Part shown: positions 24,111-36,264 of the stretch, piece after piece
Layout of the letters: each line of letters begins with the position of its first letter
Numbering within the stretch: the stretch's first letter is position 1
NCBI GenBank assembly: GCA_002205965.3
Contig: NADL03000689.1
Coordinates: 806,001 to 870,000, forward strand
Origin: Kappaphycus alvarezii
Lineage: Eukaryota > Rhodophyta > Florideophyceae > Gigartinales > Solieriaceae
Direction: 5' to 3'
DNA: 64,000 bases
The notes under the pieces: generated by a model
Database searches by the model: none
The model's input: only the letters and a program-made list of their open reading frames with translations
Told to the model about the DNA's origin: nothing
Made by a program: the position numbers and the translations under genes

Positions 24111-27100
24111 CACAGTTAACAAATTATTTTCCCCTAATTGTCTTAGGCATCTCCCGACGATACACTTCCAGGGAAGTTTCTGTGTATTGCACTACAGTAA
24201 AAGCGCGCAAGAGTGCTGATTAGGATTTTTCCGACACTACCTGTCATTTCTACACGATCTACCGCGGCATATAAATAAATGTCTTATTAATGACGATACT
24301 ACTCTTTCTATTATTTAAATCTCCGTCTAGATGGGAAAAAGCCAGGTTACTCATGAATGTTTTAGTTCAAAAGAGTTTGGGTGTTCAATGGGGTGTTTTT
24401 CCTTTGTCTTCTCATCAAATCCATCATATTTCCTGGAAAAATGTCAAAAACTCCAGAATGGGCCCTCCATGTAACCACAGAGATAATCAAAACAGGAAAC
24501 TATGGGAACTATAGATATTCATCCGATTCTGAAAGAAATTACGAGCTGAACTTCAGAGCCAAGTCTCTCTTGATTCAGCGGTACAAATACTTGGAAGCTA
24601 CTAAGTAAGGGATCTTTTTGCCTCGGGACACCTCTACTTCTCGATAAAAGAACTGCAGTGGAGCTGACATTTCTTCCTATTACCCTCCAAGCGAAACTCT
24701 AATCTAAGTTTAATGAATTGACAGGGTTCTCTCTTTTGACTGCTGAATCTTTATTGTATCACGAAGACCAGAAAATTCGACGTACTTCTTCCTGTTCAAA
24801 CTTGCGTTGAGTTCCTACATCCAGAAGTACTCGGGAGAACTATACGCTTGAGAGATTGAGCTGCCACCGGAAGGAGCTATCGGATTGTTCCGTGAAATAA
24901 GTTCACAGGGCTTTTTTCGCCCCGCCTTCGTCATTAGCTCCCGAAGAGGTGCTTCTTTTCCCCGTGCTGACTTCTTTGCGATCTTTTTATCCTCCGCCAT
25001 CATAGTAATAAACGTACGCAGTTTTGGAATGTTCCAACACATTAGGAGTTTTCTCCTTAATTACACGTATTATGAAGTCCAGAATGATCTCTCCGTCTTG
25101 AATCAAAGTGCTTTCGGAGCAGAGACGCCACTGAACCGAGGGGGATGATTTAGTCGGAAGGTGCGTGATGCGTGAGAATGTCTAGATTTTGGCGTGTAAA
25201 AGGGCTTCCAACAAGAAGGGCAGGGAGAAGAGGAGTATTTACAGTAGCTTTACCGTTGCGGAAACACCAGGGATATGACGCGGTGCGAACAGTTATCATA
25301 GGTGAACTGGATGGTCGCTGACCTCCTGTAGAGGCCATTGTTATACTTTGCGCCGGGCAACATATTTGAGCCAAGTTATTGCTAGAAGATCCTAGGCGCA
25401 TCCTATAAATCCCGCTAAATTATTTCATATGGATATAAATTCTCTACGGTAGACAGCTGCAGAATTAAAGTACATATTTCAGTTAATGTGTTTTGCTTTT
25501 TTATAGTTTTTCGTTAAAATTTCGAAAGCTATGGTGTGGGACTATAAAGACTTCGAAAAAAAATCAACGTAATTATTAAATTACGATCGGGACCTGAGAG
25601 GGGCGAACAGCAAAGGCACGAAAATTTTCGGTAATTACTCCTCCTACCTTTATGAAAAAAACTTCTCATTATTCTAATTTTTGACCACTTTAAAGCCTGA
25701 ATCGACCCCTTCTCTTATTCTTCCAACTTGTTGCTCCTCATTCCTGCTCATTCTCATTTCTCCATAATTATTGTTTCAGATCAATCTATGGCAATCAGTA
25801 TCATCACGCGTGCATTCTGGCGACAAAAGAAGCCCCAAAATATTCATAAAGATTGTGCCCCTAGGATAAAAGATACATAAATGTTCAACGTTTTCAGCGC
25901 TCTACAGTGAAAGAGGCCCTCGAAAGAACCTGCTTGAGTCTGTAATCGTAGTTCGAAGCGGTAAGGTCCCCGAAGGGAAGCGGGAACTCGACTTAGTGGG
26001 GACCAGGCTCCGCCATTTGGTCAATTTTAACCTTGATCGCCTCTCGAGGGGGACTCTCCGAACTGTTCTTCTGAGAACTTTCCGACTCTTACGAGTTCAA
26101 CACGAATTTTCCAATTTCATTACGTAAAAACCCAGCGTTTACAGTGTATTGTGGATTGCATCTGGGATCCGAATGAATAAATTTCGAAAGAGGTAAAAAA
26201 TATCAGATATTAACGACACAACAATTTAACCCCTAGCTCCATTATCTCTGACTGATTTATTCCTTCAAAACTAGTTCAGATCGAAAGCTAAACCCTAGTT
26301 ACTCTCTGTCATTCCCTTTCTACGATATAATCCTTCTTTTACTCGTGTATTCTCCCTTTTGTAATGCTTTTCATGCCCTTGCACCACCACGGTCACTGCA
26401 AATTCTCCTATCTAATTCCTTCTATCTTCAGCTTTCGGTCCCTCAGTTGCAATGCTTCACATCTCTGAGGCGATACGCACGAATGTTCATGGCATATACT
26501 TTCCGTACCCGTTTCGCAACAGGTAATATTGATGGACCTCCTCAATTACTGCGTTTGGAGCAAACTACCTCTACTACAATGCTTTTAGATGTTTCGTACT
26601 TCGTTTCAAAACAATTTTTCCTACACTGGCAGCGGAGCTCGTTTTAACGGGCTCTACTTCGCGGTCGAATCGAATAAATCTCAACATGAATAGCCCAAAT
26701 ACTCGCCACGTTCTCTCATTCACTGTCAAATTCAATGCTATAGTACATCCATTAAATGTGCTGGGAAATCTTCCAAAGTTCCTTGTTAATAGCCTGTGAT
26801 AAGACTTGATTCCTAATTGGTACCTCAAATCTTCTCTATATGCAAGCATTAGAGCTTACAATATAGCCGCGATATTATTTTTATTTGTCCGCGCACCTCG
26901 GCCACGCGCTGTGTTTTCGAACACCTCAATTCTTTTCAATCAAAGTTGAATTTTGACACCGACATTAGGCCAAAGCTTCTCACGAGGCCTGAAAATAAAT
27001 TAAAGGCAAACTGAGCAGTTAAGTTTCTTTTTTCAATAGAAACTATGATAAGAAAATGACACAACAACAGACCAGAAATCATACCTTTCTTGAAATGGGT

Positions 27101-27180
27101 GAGAATTCTCCAAAAAAGTCAGTGAAATCCAGTAAAACAAACAGACTGATTTTTATTTCAAATAAAAAGCAAAGACTGTA
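24111..27180. other. AT-rich DNA without a recognised gene
   Basis: Open frames are at most about 100 codons, on both strands, with no recognisable motif. Plus 24381-24608 and 26345-26647 are the most protein-like but match nothing I know. Confidence 0.35.
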
Positions 27181-27199
27181 CACTATCCCGAATTTTTTC

Positions 27200-27690
27200 G
27201 ACGCCGCCGTTGTCTCCGACCTCCGCCCCAAACCTCGAAACTTTCGGACTCCACTAACATTGTACTTAACCAATGGTTCGCTGATGATGGCATGCTGATT
27301 AGGACGCTGAACGATCTCCTCACTGCGTTCAGGTTGATCCAGTGCCAAGCCCCAACCGTGGTCCTTTTCTCAAACAAAACAAAACACGAATCTTCTAGCC
27401 TTCTACCCCCAACCCCGCCCGCGTCGCCTTCCGCCATGACTTTCCCCTCGAGGAATGCACGAATGAAGGCTTCGAACTATTAGGTGTCCCTCTCGGGGAC
27501 TTTCACTCCACCAAGTCATTCCTGCAAGGCCAAATCGAGGCTTGTCAGAACACCCTCCACGTTCTGCTTGGCGTGCGCGACCCCCGTGCACGTCTCCACA
27601 TGCATCGCCTTTGCGCCTTTCAAATCCGTGTATGGCTGGGCTGCCTGGTGGTATTGAAGGGACAGCCGAGGTCAGGGAAGCGGAAGGGTA
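27200..27690 (+). pseudogene. Non-LTR reverse transcriptase remnant (FADD palm motif)
   Basis: Plus strand, two frames. The first frame carries NQWFADDGMLI (Asp codons at 27283-27288), the palm-domain catalytic signature, followed by LLTAFRLIQCQAPTVVLFSNKTK, which fits the segment after the aspartates. A frameshift follows. The second frame, from 27468, has GFELLGVPLGD, then FLQGQIEACQNTLHVLLGVRDPRARLHMHRLC, typical of the region downstream of the palm in long algal non-LTR retroelement proteins. The frame ends in a Gly-rich stretch near 27770. It is a broken fragment with no 5' part visible, in a locally GC-richer patch. Confidence 0.55.
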
Positions 27691-29972
27691 CGAAACAGTA
27701 TCTGAGGCCGGGATGGCTAGCAGAGGGGGTTGGGCTGGCAGGGGCGAAGGAGTACGCAGATGTGGGGGGATAGACTGCAGTGGAGGAGAGGGTGGGAGCG
27801 ATGAATTAAGCGGGGTAGTTGTAAGGGGAGACTGGGTACGGCTATATCCACATGGAAATATTACTAATGAAGGGCTTTGGTGAAACTTTCCATCGCCGTT
27901 TCGGGCTCTTCATCAGTACTGTGCTCTTCATTTGGAAATGGCGCGCAAAATTTTCAAATACTGTGCGCTTTTGGAAATGAGAGTGTTTCTTTTTTTGATT
28001 CTGTGCTTTTTTGCAATGGCACGGTTGTGTCGTTAGTGTACAGTAAATAATAGAGTGGAGTACTATTTATTGAAATACTGTACCTTTATTTAAAATTCTA
28101 CGTTTGCTAAACCATTTGGTAATATATTATTGCACTGCCGTGATATTGATTTTTGTACAGAATTTGAGCATTTGTTTAATCTATGATAGAGATACCTAAT
28201 AGCTATATTAATATCTTTATTTTTTTCACAAGTTTCTTACAATTATCGAACTTCAAAAAAGTTTCATTGCCGTACGTAGTGATGAATAGGAATTCTTCGA
28301 AAAAGATTTAATCTAATCTCTAAGAGCAAGGTGGAGTGCTCTTCACGCCAAATGAAATGAAAAGTAAATAGGATGAAATATACTTGCAGCGGAACGTTGT
28401 TAGCCTCTGCACATCTGAATTACGTAATTTGTTTCAATATCAGACGAACAAGTCCAATTAGGTGGAGATTTTTCCTCTCAGTGTCTCTTCAATGAACTCT
28501 TCAATATGTAAAAACAGCCAATCACTCTCATTAACCCCCCTATTAACTGACGGTAGCCCACGCAAAAACAAGATATGTAAGCGTCCTTGATGAAAAATGT
28601 AAGGTATATTGTTATCATTATCTGAAGAGCAAACCTAAATGTTTCCTTTTTCTTAAAATAGTTCACTAACCCCCCTTTTTTTTCTTACTTTATTTACCGG
28701 ACCTCCATAATTGTTATCTCCATAAATATTCCTCGCGTAACCTCCTGCGTACGACATCGAAAACTACCCCTTCATTCAAAATACTTCTGGCAACGGAAAA
28801 TCTCAGGTATAGATAGAATTAATCTCTGGGAAGAAATGTGAATATTTCCGTTACCTTTTCCTTGCTAGAGCCACTTAGCTTAGCCAGATTCTCAACACAA
28901 AAGAGGAAACGCTCAAGAATCATAACCAATCGTCCCGTCAAGATTAACCATAGTTGAACTCGGTAAGGACTTTTTTGATGCCCTCAGAAGTAGAACTAGA
29001 TATGGGTCTCAGTATGGTACTCGCACGAAAATGAACAATCCTTCGAGAGGGAAAACCCCCGATTTTCGCAAAAAATACCTATTCAAAAAATTCAGTAATA
29101 TCGTTTACGAACACTCTAGGTCTCTTCCAACTTGATGAACCATATTCCAGTTCACCCAATCTATTCTACAAGGAGATTTTCAAATCGTTCCAGTTTAAAT
29201 AATATCTCCGTGTGTGCATTTTGGTGCTAGTATGCCGCCAACTTCGCCGCAAGAGCACGATCCACTTTAATTTAATTTTATAGATTTTACTGCATGCAGG
29301 AGGTTGTTTTATTTTGTCCTTGTTTCCATCGATATTGTTCTGCAGTGCCCTGTTGATTGCAAAGTACTGAACTGTACAGTAGTACCCGAATTATAATAAT
29401 GAACTCAAAAAAATTCCCTCAACTTTGAACTGTGGGGTATCGGATGACGTATTCAAAGGTTCTATTAATAAAAATGGTTGCTTTACATTCAATACAAGCA
29501 TCAGTAGGAAGATACAAAATCCTTCGCCTCCCCATGCTAACTTTTGGTCCATATGCGCCTCTGTGCAATACTGCTTGCATTGATCTTCCACTGAAGAAAT
29601 TTGAATCAATAAAGGAAATTTTTCCTATCCATCCGTGAACTGCTGATAACGGCTTGCAAACCAATAATAATTGTCAGTTACAGCACTTAAATCGGCATGG
29701 CTTATATTTTGCCCTTAAGTTTCAACAAGCGACCCTTCATCCCTTCTGATAAGCAAAGAAAACGTATATATATCAACTGCTTTACCATTGATAGTCTATA
29801 TCGACTCCGCATTAATTGTTCCATTAAAACAAGACGGAGCAGCAAAAACCGAAGTCACTCAACAATAACACATTTATTTTCGTGTTCAAAACTCATCAAG
29901 AAGCGCAGTCGTTCAATCAGTGCGTAGCAACTGAAGTTACGCTAGAGAGATATTAGAAACTTCTTCTATTCT
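27691..29972. other. G-rich then AT-rich DNA without a recognised gene
   Basis: 27700-27840 is strongly purine (G) rich on the plus strand. After about 28000 the DNA is AT-rich again. Open frames are short and match nothing I know. A CTGTACAGTAGTAC word lies near 29372. Confidence 0.35.
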
Positions 29973-30725
29973 TTACATCAAAATATGCTTCAGCAGATAT
30001 GGTGCTGCATCTGAGTCACAACCCCTTATCTCAGCGTCCGAATCGGTTACGGAAATCAGCACAGGCTTGGTGGGCCTCATAATGTCTTGTAGTTCATCAT
30101 GGGAATAATTGTCAACTGGAAATCGTTCCAGTTTTTCCGGGAATTCTCTAGTTCTATTTTCTTTCATTAACACAGCCTTAATCTCATGAAAGATTTACTT
30201 CGCTCTGTATGACGCCGCCATACTCGATGGAAAGTCACCTAGTGGAAATTCTCTTGCAGCAAGACGATTAATCGGAGCTTTTCCCCATCCATCGGGGTAA
30301 TTTTTGGGATGCTATGTAGTGATCAGCACTAAAACATATTTCATTTCACATCGCCGCCCGTGCATTTCAAAAAGACATTCAAATGCGAAGTCCTCAAACG
30401 TCTCCTTTCTCATTGCCTCAATTAAAAGCTACATGCGGTCATGAATAACTAGTGGTGGCCGGGGGAAGGGTTGGACAGCAGCGTTGGGATTCCATCGTTC
30501 CCTACAAATCCTGAGGGCAAACTTCCCTGGACTCATAAAGAAAACACTTGATGCAGCTCCTGTGTGTTTCCGGATGAATGTGCTATACTTCCCATTTATG
30601 GCCTCGTACAGGAGCAAATCAGAGAGAGTTTCATCATAAAACTCAGATACTTTCAGGCCTTCTCTTGTTGGTAGTGTAAAAAAATCAATGCAACTACAAG
30701 GTGCGGATGGTTCAAAAAATCTCAA
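29973..30725 (-). other. Unrecognised minus-strand frames, probably transposon-derived
   Basis: Minus frames 30725-30429 (98 codons) and 30173-29973 (66 codons), with a short in-frame stretch between them (IEAMRKETFEDFAFECLFEM), look protein-like in composition. They sit directly downstream, on the same strand, of the reverse transcriptase remnant at 31138-30775. I do not recognise a domain. They may be later parts of the same element or of another old transposon. Confidence 0.25.
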
Positions 30726-30774
30726 TTATTTTCTCGACTTCACCCACTTTCTTTCCCATCATGTTGGTTTTATT

Positions 30775-31138
30775 TCAAAACCATGGATGCAGAGATGTCC
30801 CACCCTCCCACAGCACTTTAGTCATTACTAATATGTCTTCTTCCATGGGCATCAACATTAACATGAGGATTAAATAATTTTCCCCGTCCGGAAATGCTTC
30901 TGCTAGTTTTTGGGGGGGGGGAGGGATAAACTCTTTTTCAAAGAACTTCACCTTCATTTGAAGGTTCAATCCTCATTTGAAGGTTCATTATACGGCATGT
31001 CCTCGAACGGGGCCCGTAGTCCTTATTTGTGATAATTGCGAAATGAAATGACCAAGCCAAAGATGCTGGTGTGATGATCCAGGCATTGAATAAGCTTTCA
31101 ATCAACTTAAGTGCGTTATCTTTGTGGTTTAGAGACAT
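30775..31138 (-). pseudogene. Ty3/gypsy-type reverse transcriptase remnant
   Basis: Minus strand. SLFNAWIITPASLAWSFHFA followed by ITNKDYGPR aligns with the first blocks of gypsy reverse transcriptase (MLxAGIIxPSxSPWSFPVV, then KKDGxPR). Downstream, FIPPPPQKLAEAFPDGENYL and PMEEDILVMTKVLWE fit the next blocks (YPLPRIDE, then AEEDIxKTAF). A 19-bp direct duplication at about 30952-30989 and a run of G at 30912-30920 interrupt the frame. It is a heavily decayed fragment, distinct in sequence from the ruin at 32-35 kb. Confidence 0.5.
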
Positions 31139-32249
31139 TTGAATAGCTCTGTAGTAAATGAGTGTCTTATCCTTCTGCTTGAACCCATGATCGTCATTAC
31201 AAACGCGGTGCAGAATTTAGTGGCCGTCTACGAAAATTTTTCTCTTTATGATGGAGCAAGCTACTTAGCGTCATTTTTACACCAACATGAAAAATCATTA
31301 TTCAAATCCCCCATTTCATATCCTTTTTCTCCTTTTTGTCGCCCTACCAATTAAAGGAAGGTGCTAAAATTGGCCAATTCTTCCTTCTAGTTGTCTACAA
31401 TTTTTCATGCCGAATATTATAAGAAGGACTAATCATTCTTCAAATTTATTGGAGGGGTAGGGAACATCCTCAAAGCATGAGTTAAAGTCTCAACTGGCTT
31501 ATAGACTATTTTTTGTTCATTAGCTGCTTCTCGCCGTCTTATCTGTTGGGCTCAAACGGCGGCAACACTCCAACCAGCCAATTTGCAGTCGTAAAACTTG
31601 CTCCCGAAATCAAAATTAGTAGGATTGGCAGGGATAGCTATACGATAAACATTGACACCGAACTCCGACATCTCTACTTAGAGATATTCCATCTGACGGA
31701 TTGAACCCCTGTTTTAGTCGTTAAATTGAGCATTGAGCCAACACAGGAGGCGCTATCACCACATACGACTTCAATATAGTTCGAAAATAGGTATGTGACA
31801 GTTGAAAGCAGCAGGATAACTCGACAGAGATTACTTAGGGTACGCATTCTAATTAATATTATAGAAATACCTCCGTGCCGTTAAATTTGAGCTATAAAAA
31901 CAATAACAAACTCGTTTTTTTACCTGTCATGGCAGAAAATACAGGCATAAGATAAACCCCTTGAAACTAGTTCATATTCTTCACTAATTTTCTTGTCAAA
32001 CTCACATTCCAGTGGCCTTTATATTCGTAAAGTATTTTCATGATCTCTGCGAGTTTAGTCAGAGGCCAGGTAGCTCGTAATCAGTCCTTCTCACGGCGAA
32101 GTAGGATGTCTATACAAAGCATATATTCTTAAAGTTTCGCCAATTCGAGAGATTCATCCGCAGATCTGTTTCGTTTTCCACGAACTGGGCGTAGAAGTTA
32201 GGGAAAGTTAGCACTGCAGTGAAACTTTTTTCGCCTCTCCTTAAGGGGC
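31139..32249. other. AT-rich DNA between two retrotransposon ruins
   Basis: No motif of RNase H or integrase is readable in either strand, although these parts of a minus-strand gypsy element would be expected here downstream of the ruin at 32.2-35.0 kb. Confidence 0.3.
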
Positions 32250-34990
32250 CCAAAATCCTTTCTCATCTCCGTTGTCCATTCTTATTCCTACTTTACTGAT
32301 ATATCCTCGTAGTTCACTACGGGACTCTCAAAAAAATTACTCCTTACCATTTCTAATGCCCATCCAGTCTCAGGAAGCTTCTTGGTTCGGTAAAATTACT
32401 CGGAGTCGGAGCGTACACGATATAGTTGATCTTGGCTGCATCATCCTTGACAACGGAATCTTTGACCTCATTTACAAATAGCTTGACCCACAACTGAACG
32501 AAGCTGTACATAGTTTTCTCAACTTTTAATTTACCTCTTGAATCCTGTCAAGTATTTCTTTTCAATGTTAGATATTCCATTCTAGTAGTTTCAAGAAAGT
32601 AACGACGTCGTCGACTTATGCCATCGCAAAAGGCAGCCCGCTAAACACTATGTCCATTATTTTCTGAAATTTCGCGGGTTTATTAGTCAATTCGAATGGA
32701 ATCGGCTCAAATTTGTAAGTACCATAGCTAAAAAAAGTGTTTTTCTAGTTTCAGGTCTTCGACATACACACTCTCTAATACTTAGTATAGATACCTAGCT
32801 TTGTCCTGAACTTTGCACTCGCATGCTTTTCAAAGATTTCTCCTATCCCCGGTAACGGCCTGCATTCTGGCTTCATCAACCTGTTGAGCCAACCAAACAC
32901 ATCTTCCATACATTAAAATAACCCAAACGTTTCCACCTGATGAGTCAATTACTTTCAACACAGAAGCATGGAATCTCATCCTTCTTTGCCTCTATTACCA
33001 TCGGGCACGACGGCACCGAAACAGAGGTCGAGATGATCTCTGCTTCCAAAGTTCCTTTTACCTCCTCCCTCACGATCTTGTTTTTCTTGGGAGGAGTAAG
33101 GAGAGACTGTAAAGGTGTCGAAGCATCTTCCCTGAAATACAAGTAATTAACTACTGGAACGTTAGATGGCTCGAGATAATAAATTTCCCCCTCTATCACT
33201 TCCTTACCCTTAAATGCCTACAGAGCCGTTCTCTGTTTATTTCTTCTATATTTTTGACATTCGAGGCTAAGAAGGCGGCTCAGTCTGCCTCCTCGTCCTC
33301 CTCGGCGAATTTTTCACCCGCAGAAAGTTCCAATTAGTTTCGGCTCGTTTAGCTCCTTGTTTAGGATCTCCATCGTTAATTCATGTTCGCTATAAGACTT
33401 ATCATCATTGCTACCAGACTCAGATGAGCATAAAATGGCAAACTTTTCTCTCTTTGGCTACCCAGAGGACGTAAAATCCTCATTACGAGCGCGCGCTACG
33501 TCGATCATCGGAGGCTCAATACGACGTGGTAAATAAACTCCTTCTTTTATGCTGCCATTGTCACCCACTTAATACCGTATTGTATATTTTCTCACAAAGA
33601 TTCCAGAGTGGTGCTTCCAATAATGGCATCAAATGGGGCGTTTCGGACCAAGAAAAATCCCACGTCACTACAAACGGTCCACAGGACACAAGACACCTCT
33701 CTAAATAGCCTAGGACTCGACAAACTTCTCTATGTGCGTCTATTTGACGATCCAAGGCAGGTTGACTCGCATAAATCTCATTAACAGAGATTCTGGATGG
33801 CACCTGTTTCAAAAAAGGCATTATTTTCATTCCATTACGACTTCAGAGCGGCGAAAATCAACCAGTGCAGAATACCCAAGTGTTATCCATGAAGGCCTCT
33901 GTGTCGTTTTAGTCTTAGCTACCAACTTTTGAATTTTTTTCCTGGCCTCTTTCGCATCCCTACGAAGAAACAGACCGAATTTTGTACAATAATATCCAGA
34001 TATAAGCTCTAAAACCATGTTTAAATTCTAAACGTGATCCTGTAGAGCTGGTGAAGCCTTTTTTAGTCCTTTAGTCCTTATTGTTATTCTTCCTTGGCTC
34101 CGAGAAGACAAGATTTAGACAAAAAACCGGGACATTTTTCATTGAGGATTCGACACATAAGATGATATCCCTGCTCTGTTTCGACAGATCTTTGAATTGA
34201 GTAGTTGTCCTAGCCGCACCGGCTGAAACAAACTTTCGAAACTCTAAGACAACGACAATCTGTTTATCGCCTTATTTTTCCTTTAGTATCAGTTTTCTAT
34301 TCGATTACAACCTCTCCGCTGCAACAACGTACTCGTAAAACTTCTCTAGTCTTCTCTTAAAAACAAATTGTGGCCAAAAAATGACATATTCCCCCGCCAA
34401 GTGTAAAACAGTTTTCCAATTTGAGTTCTGAGAGAATTTAGTCACTCAATGGTCCTTTTGATCACAATAACTGCAGTTAGAATCATCCCATTTATTTTTA
34501 ATGGTATTATCTGATTTAAAGAAGGAAAGCTCGCCTTACAATACTTACAAGGAAGCCAGCTCAGCTTATCCCCAGCTGTTCCTCTCCTTCATCTCTTTCA
34601 TCCTTCCATTTCTATGTCTTTTGTAGAATGTTTAGAGCATTGTAATTTTGTCCTTGATCTGCAAAGCAAGCCCATTCACAGATAGAAATCCCCAATAGCC
34701 TTTTGTAGACAATAATAGTATCTTTCAGCTTTAACTATGATTAAACACGCTATTTTCTTGTCCTCAGCTACTGCTTTGCGCGTAAGTGAATGGAGCGGTT
34801 TCATTAAGTCCAAATATTTTGTGACCAGAGTTCAATTGCGCCAGAGAGCTGTGTATCTCTCTTACGTCCAATCTAGCTTTAACGGTCGTCTGAATTTCTC
34901 TCTGTAGTTTCAATATCTCTCTAGAATCCACAGGGACCTTGTCTTTTACTGTCGCGTGATCCCTTTGCCTTTTCAGTCATCGATCTGTAA
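32250..34990 (-). pseudogene. Decayed Ty3/gypsy gag-pol
   Basis: Read on the minus strand, the order of a gypsy polyprotein is visible. A zinc-knuckle-like CSYCDQKDH lies near 34470. A possible protease trace (SALVDFRRSEVV) lies near 33860. Reverse transcriptase follows: EVKGTLEAEIISTSVSVPSC, VIEAKKDEIPCFCVE (33060-32950), LNRLMKPECRPLPGIGEIFE (near 32870), then YGTYKFEPIPFELTNKPAKF, FSGLPFAMA, a stop in place of the Tyr of YVDD, VDDVV (near 32620) and KEILDRIQEVN. Stops and frame changes are frequent, so nothing can be translated. The copy at 32885-32937 of the dispersed 55-bp repeat sits between the CVDYR and LN blocks. No LTR could be recognised. Confidence 0.65.
32885..32937 (-). repeat. 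Dispersed 55-bp repeat, copy 3
   Basis: On the minus strand this copy contains TTATTTTAATGTATGGAAGA. It lies between two conserved blocks of the decayed gypsy reverse transcriptase, where family members have only a few codons. This suggests it was inserted there or copied into it. Confidence 0.55.
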
Positions 34991-36264
34991 TGCACAACCG
35001 TTTTGTAGAGTCACTCAAAAGCTACACCTTCGAGGTGTTAGGAGAGACGAGGAGCAGCTACACCTGGTCGTTCTTTCCGGTAGTTGTCGTCCGCTGTGTA
35101 TCTTCTGATACAGTTGCGGTATTGCCCTATGCGCTGAGCAATTTCATGTTGTTCCAGGGCCTTCTTCTGGGGGGCATCAATTTGCCATCGCTGGTATTCA
35201 GTTAGGAATCGACGGCGGGTTATTTCGTTGAGGCAAGATGTTATAGACGGGTGATGTGTTGGAATGGACCGAATAGAGCAATTGCAAGCGGTTTACTGTG
35301 CTTTGGGTGGGCGCTGATACTTTCTGTCGTCAGATTGCCGTGTAGGAATTTCAGCCTTGGAGTAGCCTTTTGTGAAATATTTTGGATAATATTTTGGCTA
35401 AAATTTACCGGATTAAACTGAAAACCTGCTCCTTTACTATATGGTTTTATGAAACAAACATAATGCCAAAAAATCAGTTCGATTGCGTCATTTTCTTTCC
35501 AGAAACTTCAAAACAGGGGTACCGACGTACATATAGGAATTTTGCGCACCGTACCATACTGTAGAGACTTTCTATTTGCTAAAAACTGTAGAGTTGCGGC
35601 TTGAAGGGACACGTGTCCAATCATGGTTTCGGAAGGGAATTTTCTTGCCTTCTGTTGGCACGCGCATTGGTTCAGCCGCTGCCAAGTCGAGTCTATTTTG
35701 CACGCCCACTGTACAGCACAGTACAGTATTCTTTAATGAAGGCCTTTTTTCTTGTAGGCAAAATATTGTAACACAGCGCACAAGAGTAAAAAAAGTTCAG
35801 GCTAGGTGAAGAGAATCGAATGGAAGCACAAATGTCAGCAGCCACAAACCTGTAGCAATCTCACGGTCTGCACTGAGGTACAAGCTGTGCCGATATACTT
35901 TAGTAAAGTTTCTCGCAAATCACATTGTTGTCGATATCCAATATTCTGCAATAGAGTGTACTTGTCCTGTCTCCATCTCATACACCCTGTTGATCCCATG
36001 CTCAAACTCATACTTGAGGCTTTGTTCAGAATTTAACTCTCCTCCGTCAAGCCAGCAGCGGAAACGCTTTTCAAATAGAGCAAGACCTGCACCACATTGG
36101 ACGGACCCTGAAAATCCCGAGACATTGCTTACCACCTAGCCAAGCGCTCCCGCTCCTCACCCCCTCCCCTCGCCACATGCTCCATTCCAATCGAACAGAC
36201 TCGAGTTGACGGATGTACCACATAGCCCACTAGTCGGCTTTTATTAGTCAGGAGCTTTAAATAA
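34991..36264. other. Transition from AT-rich DNA to the main gene island
   Basis: No gene is recognised. A palindrome-type cluster CTGTACAGCACAGTACAGTA lies at 35708-35730, and the base composition rises toward gene-island values from about 35.6 kb. Short frames on both strands match nothing I know. Confidence 0.35.
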
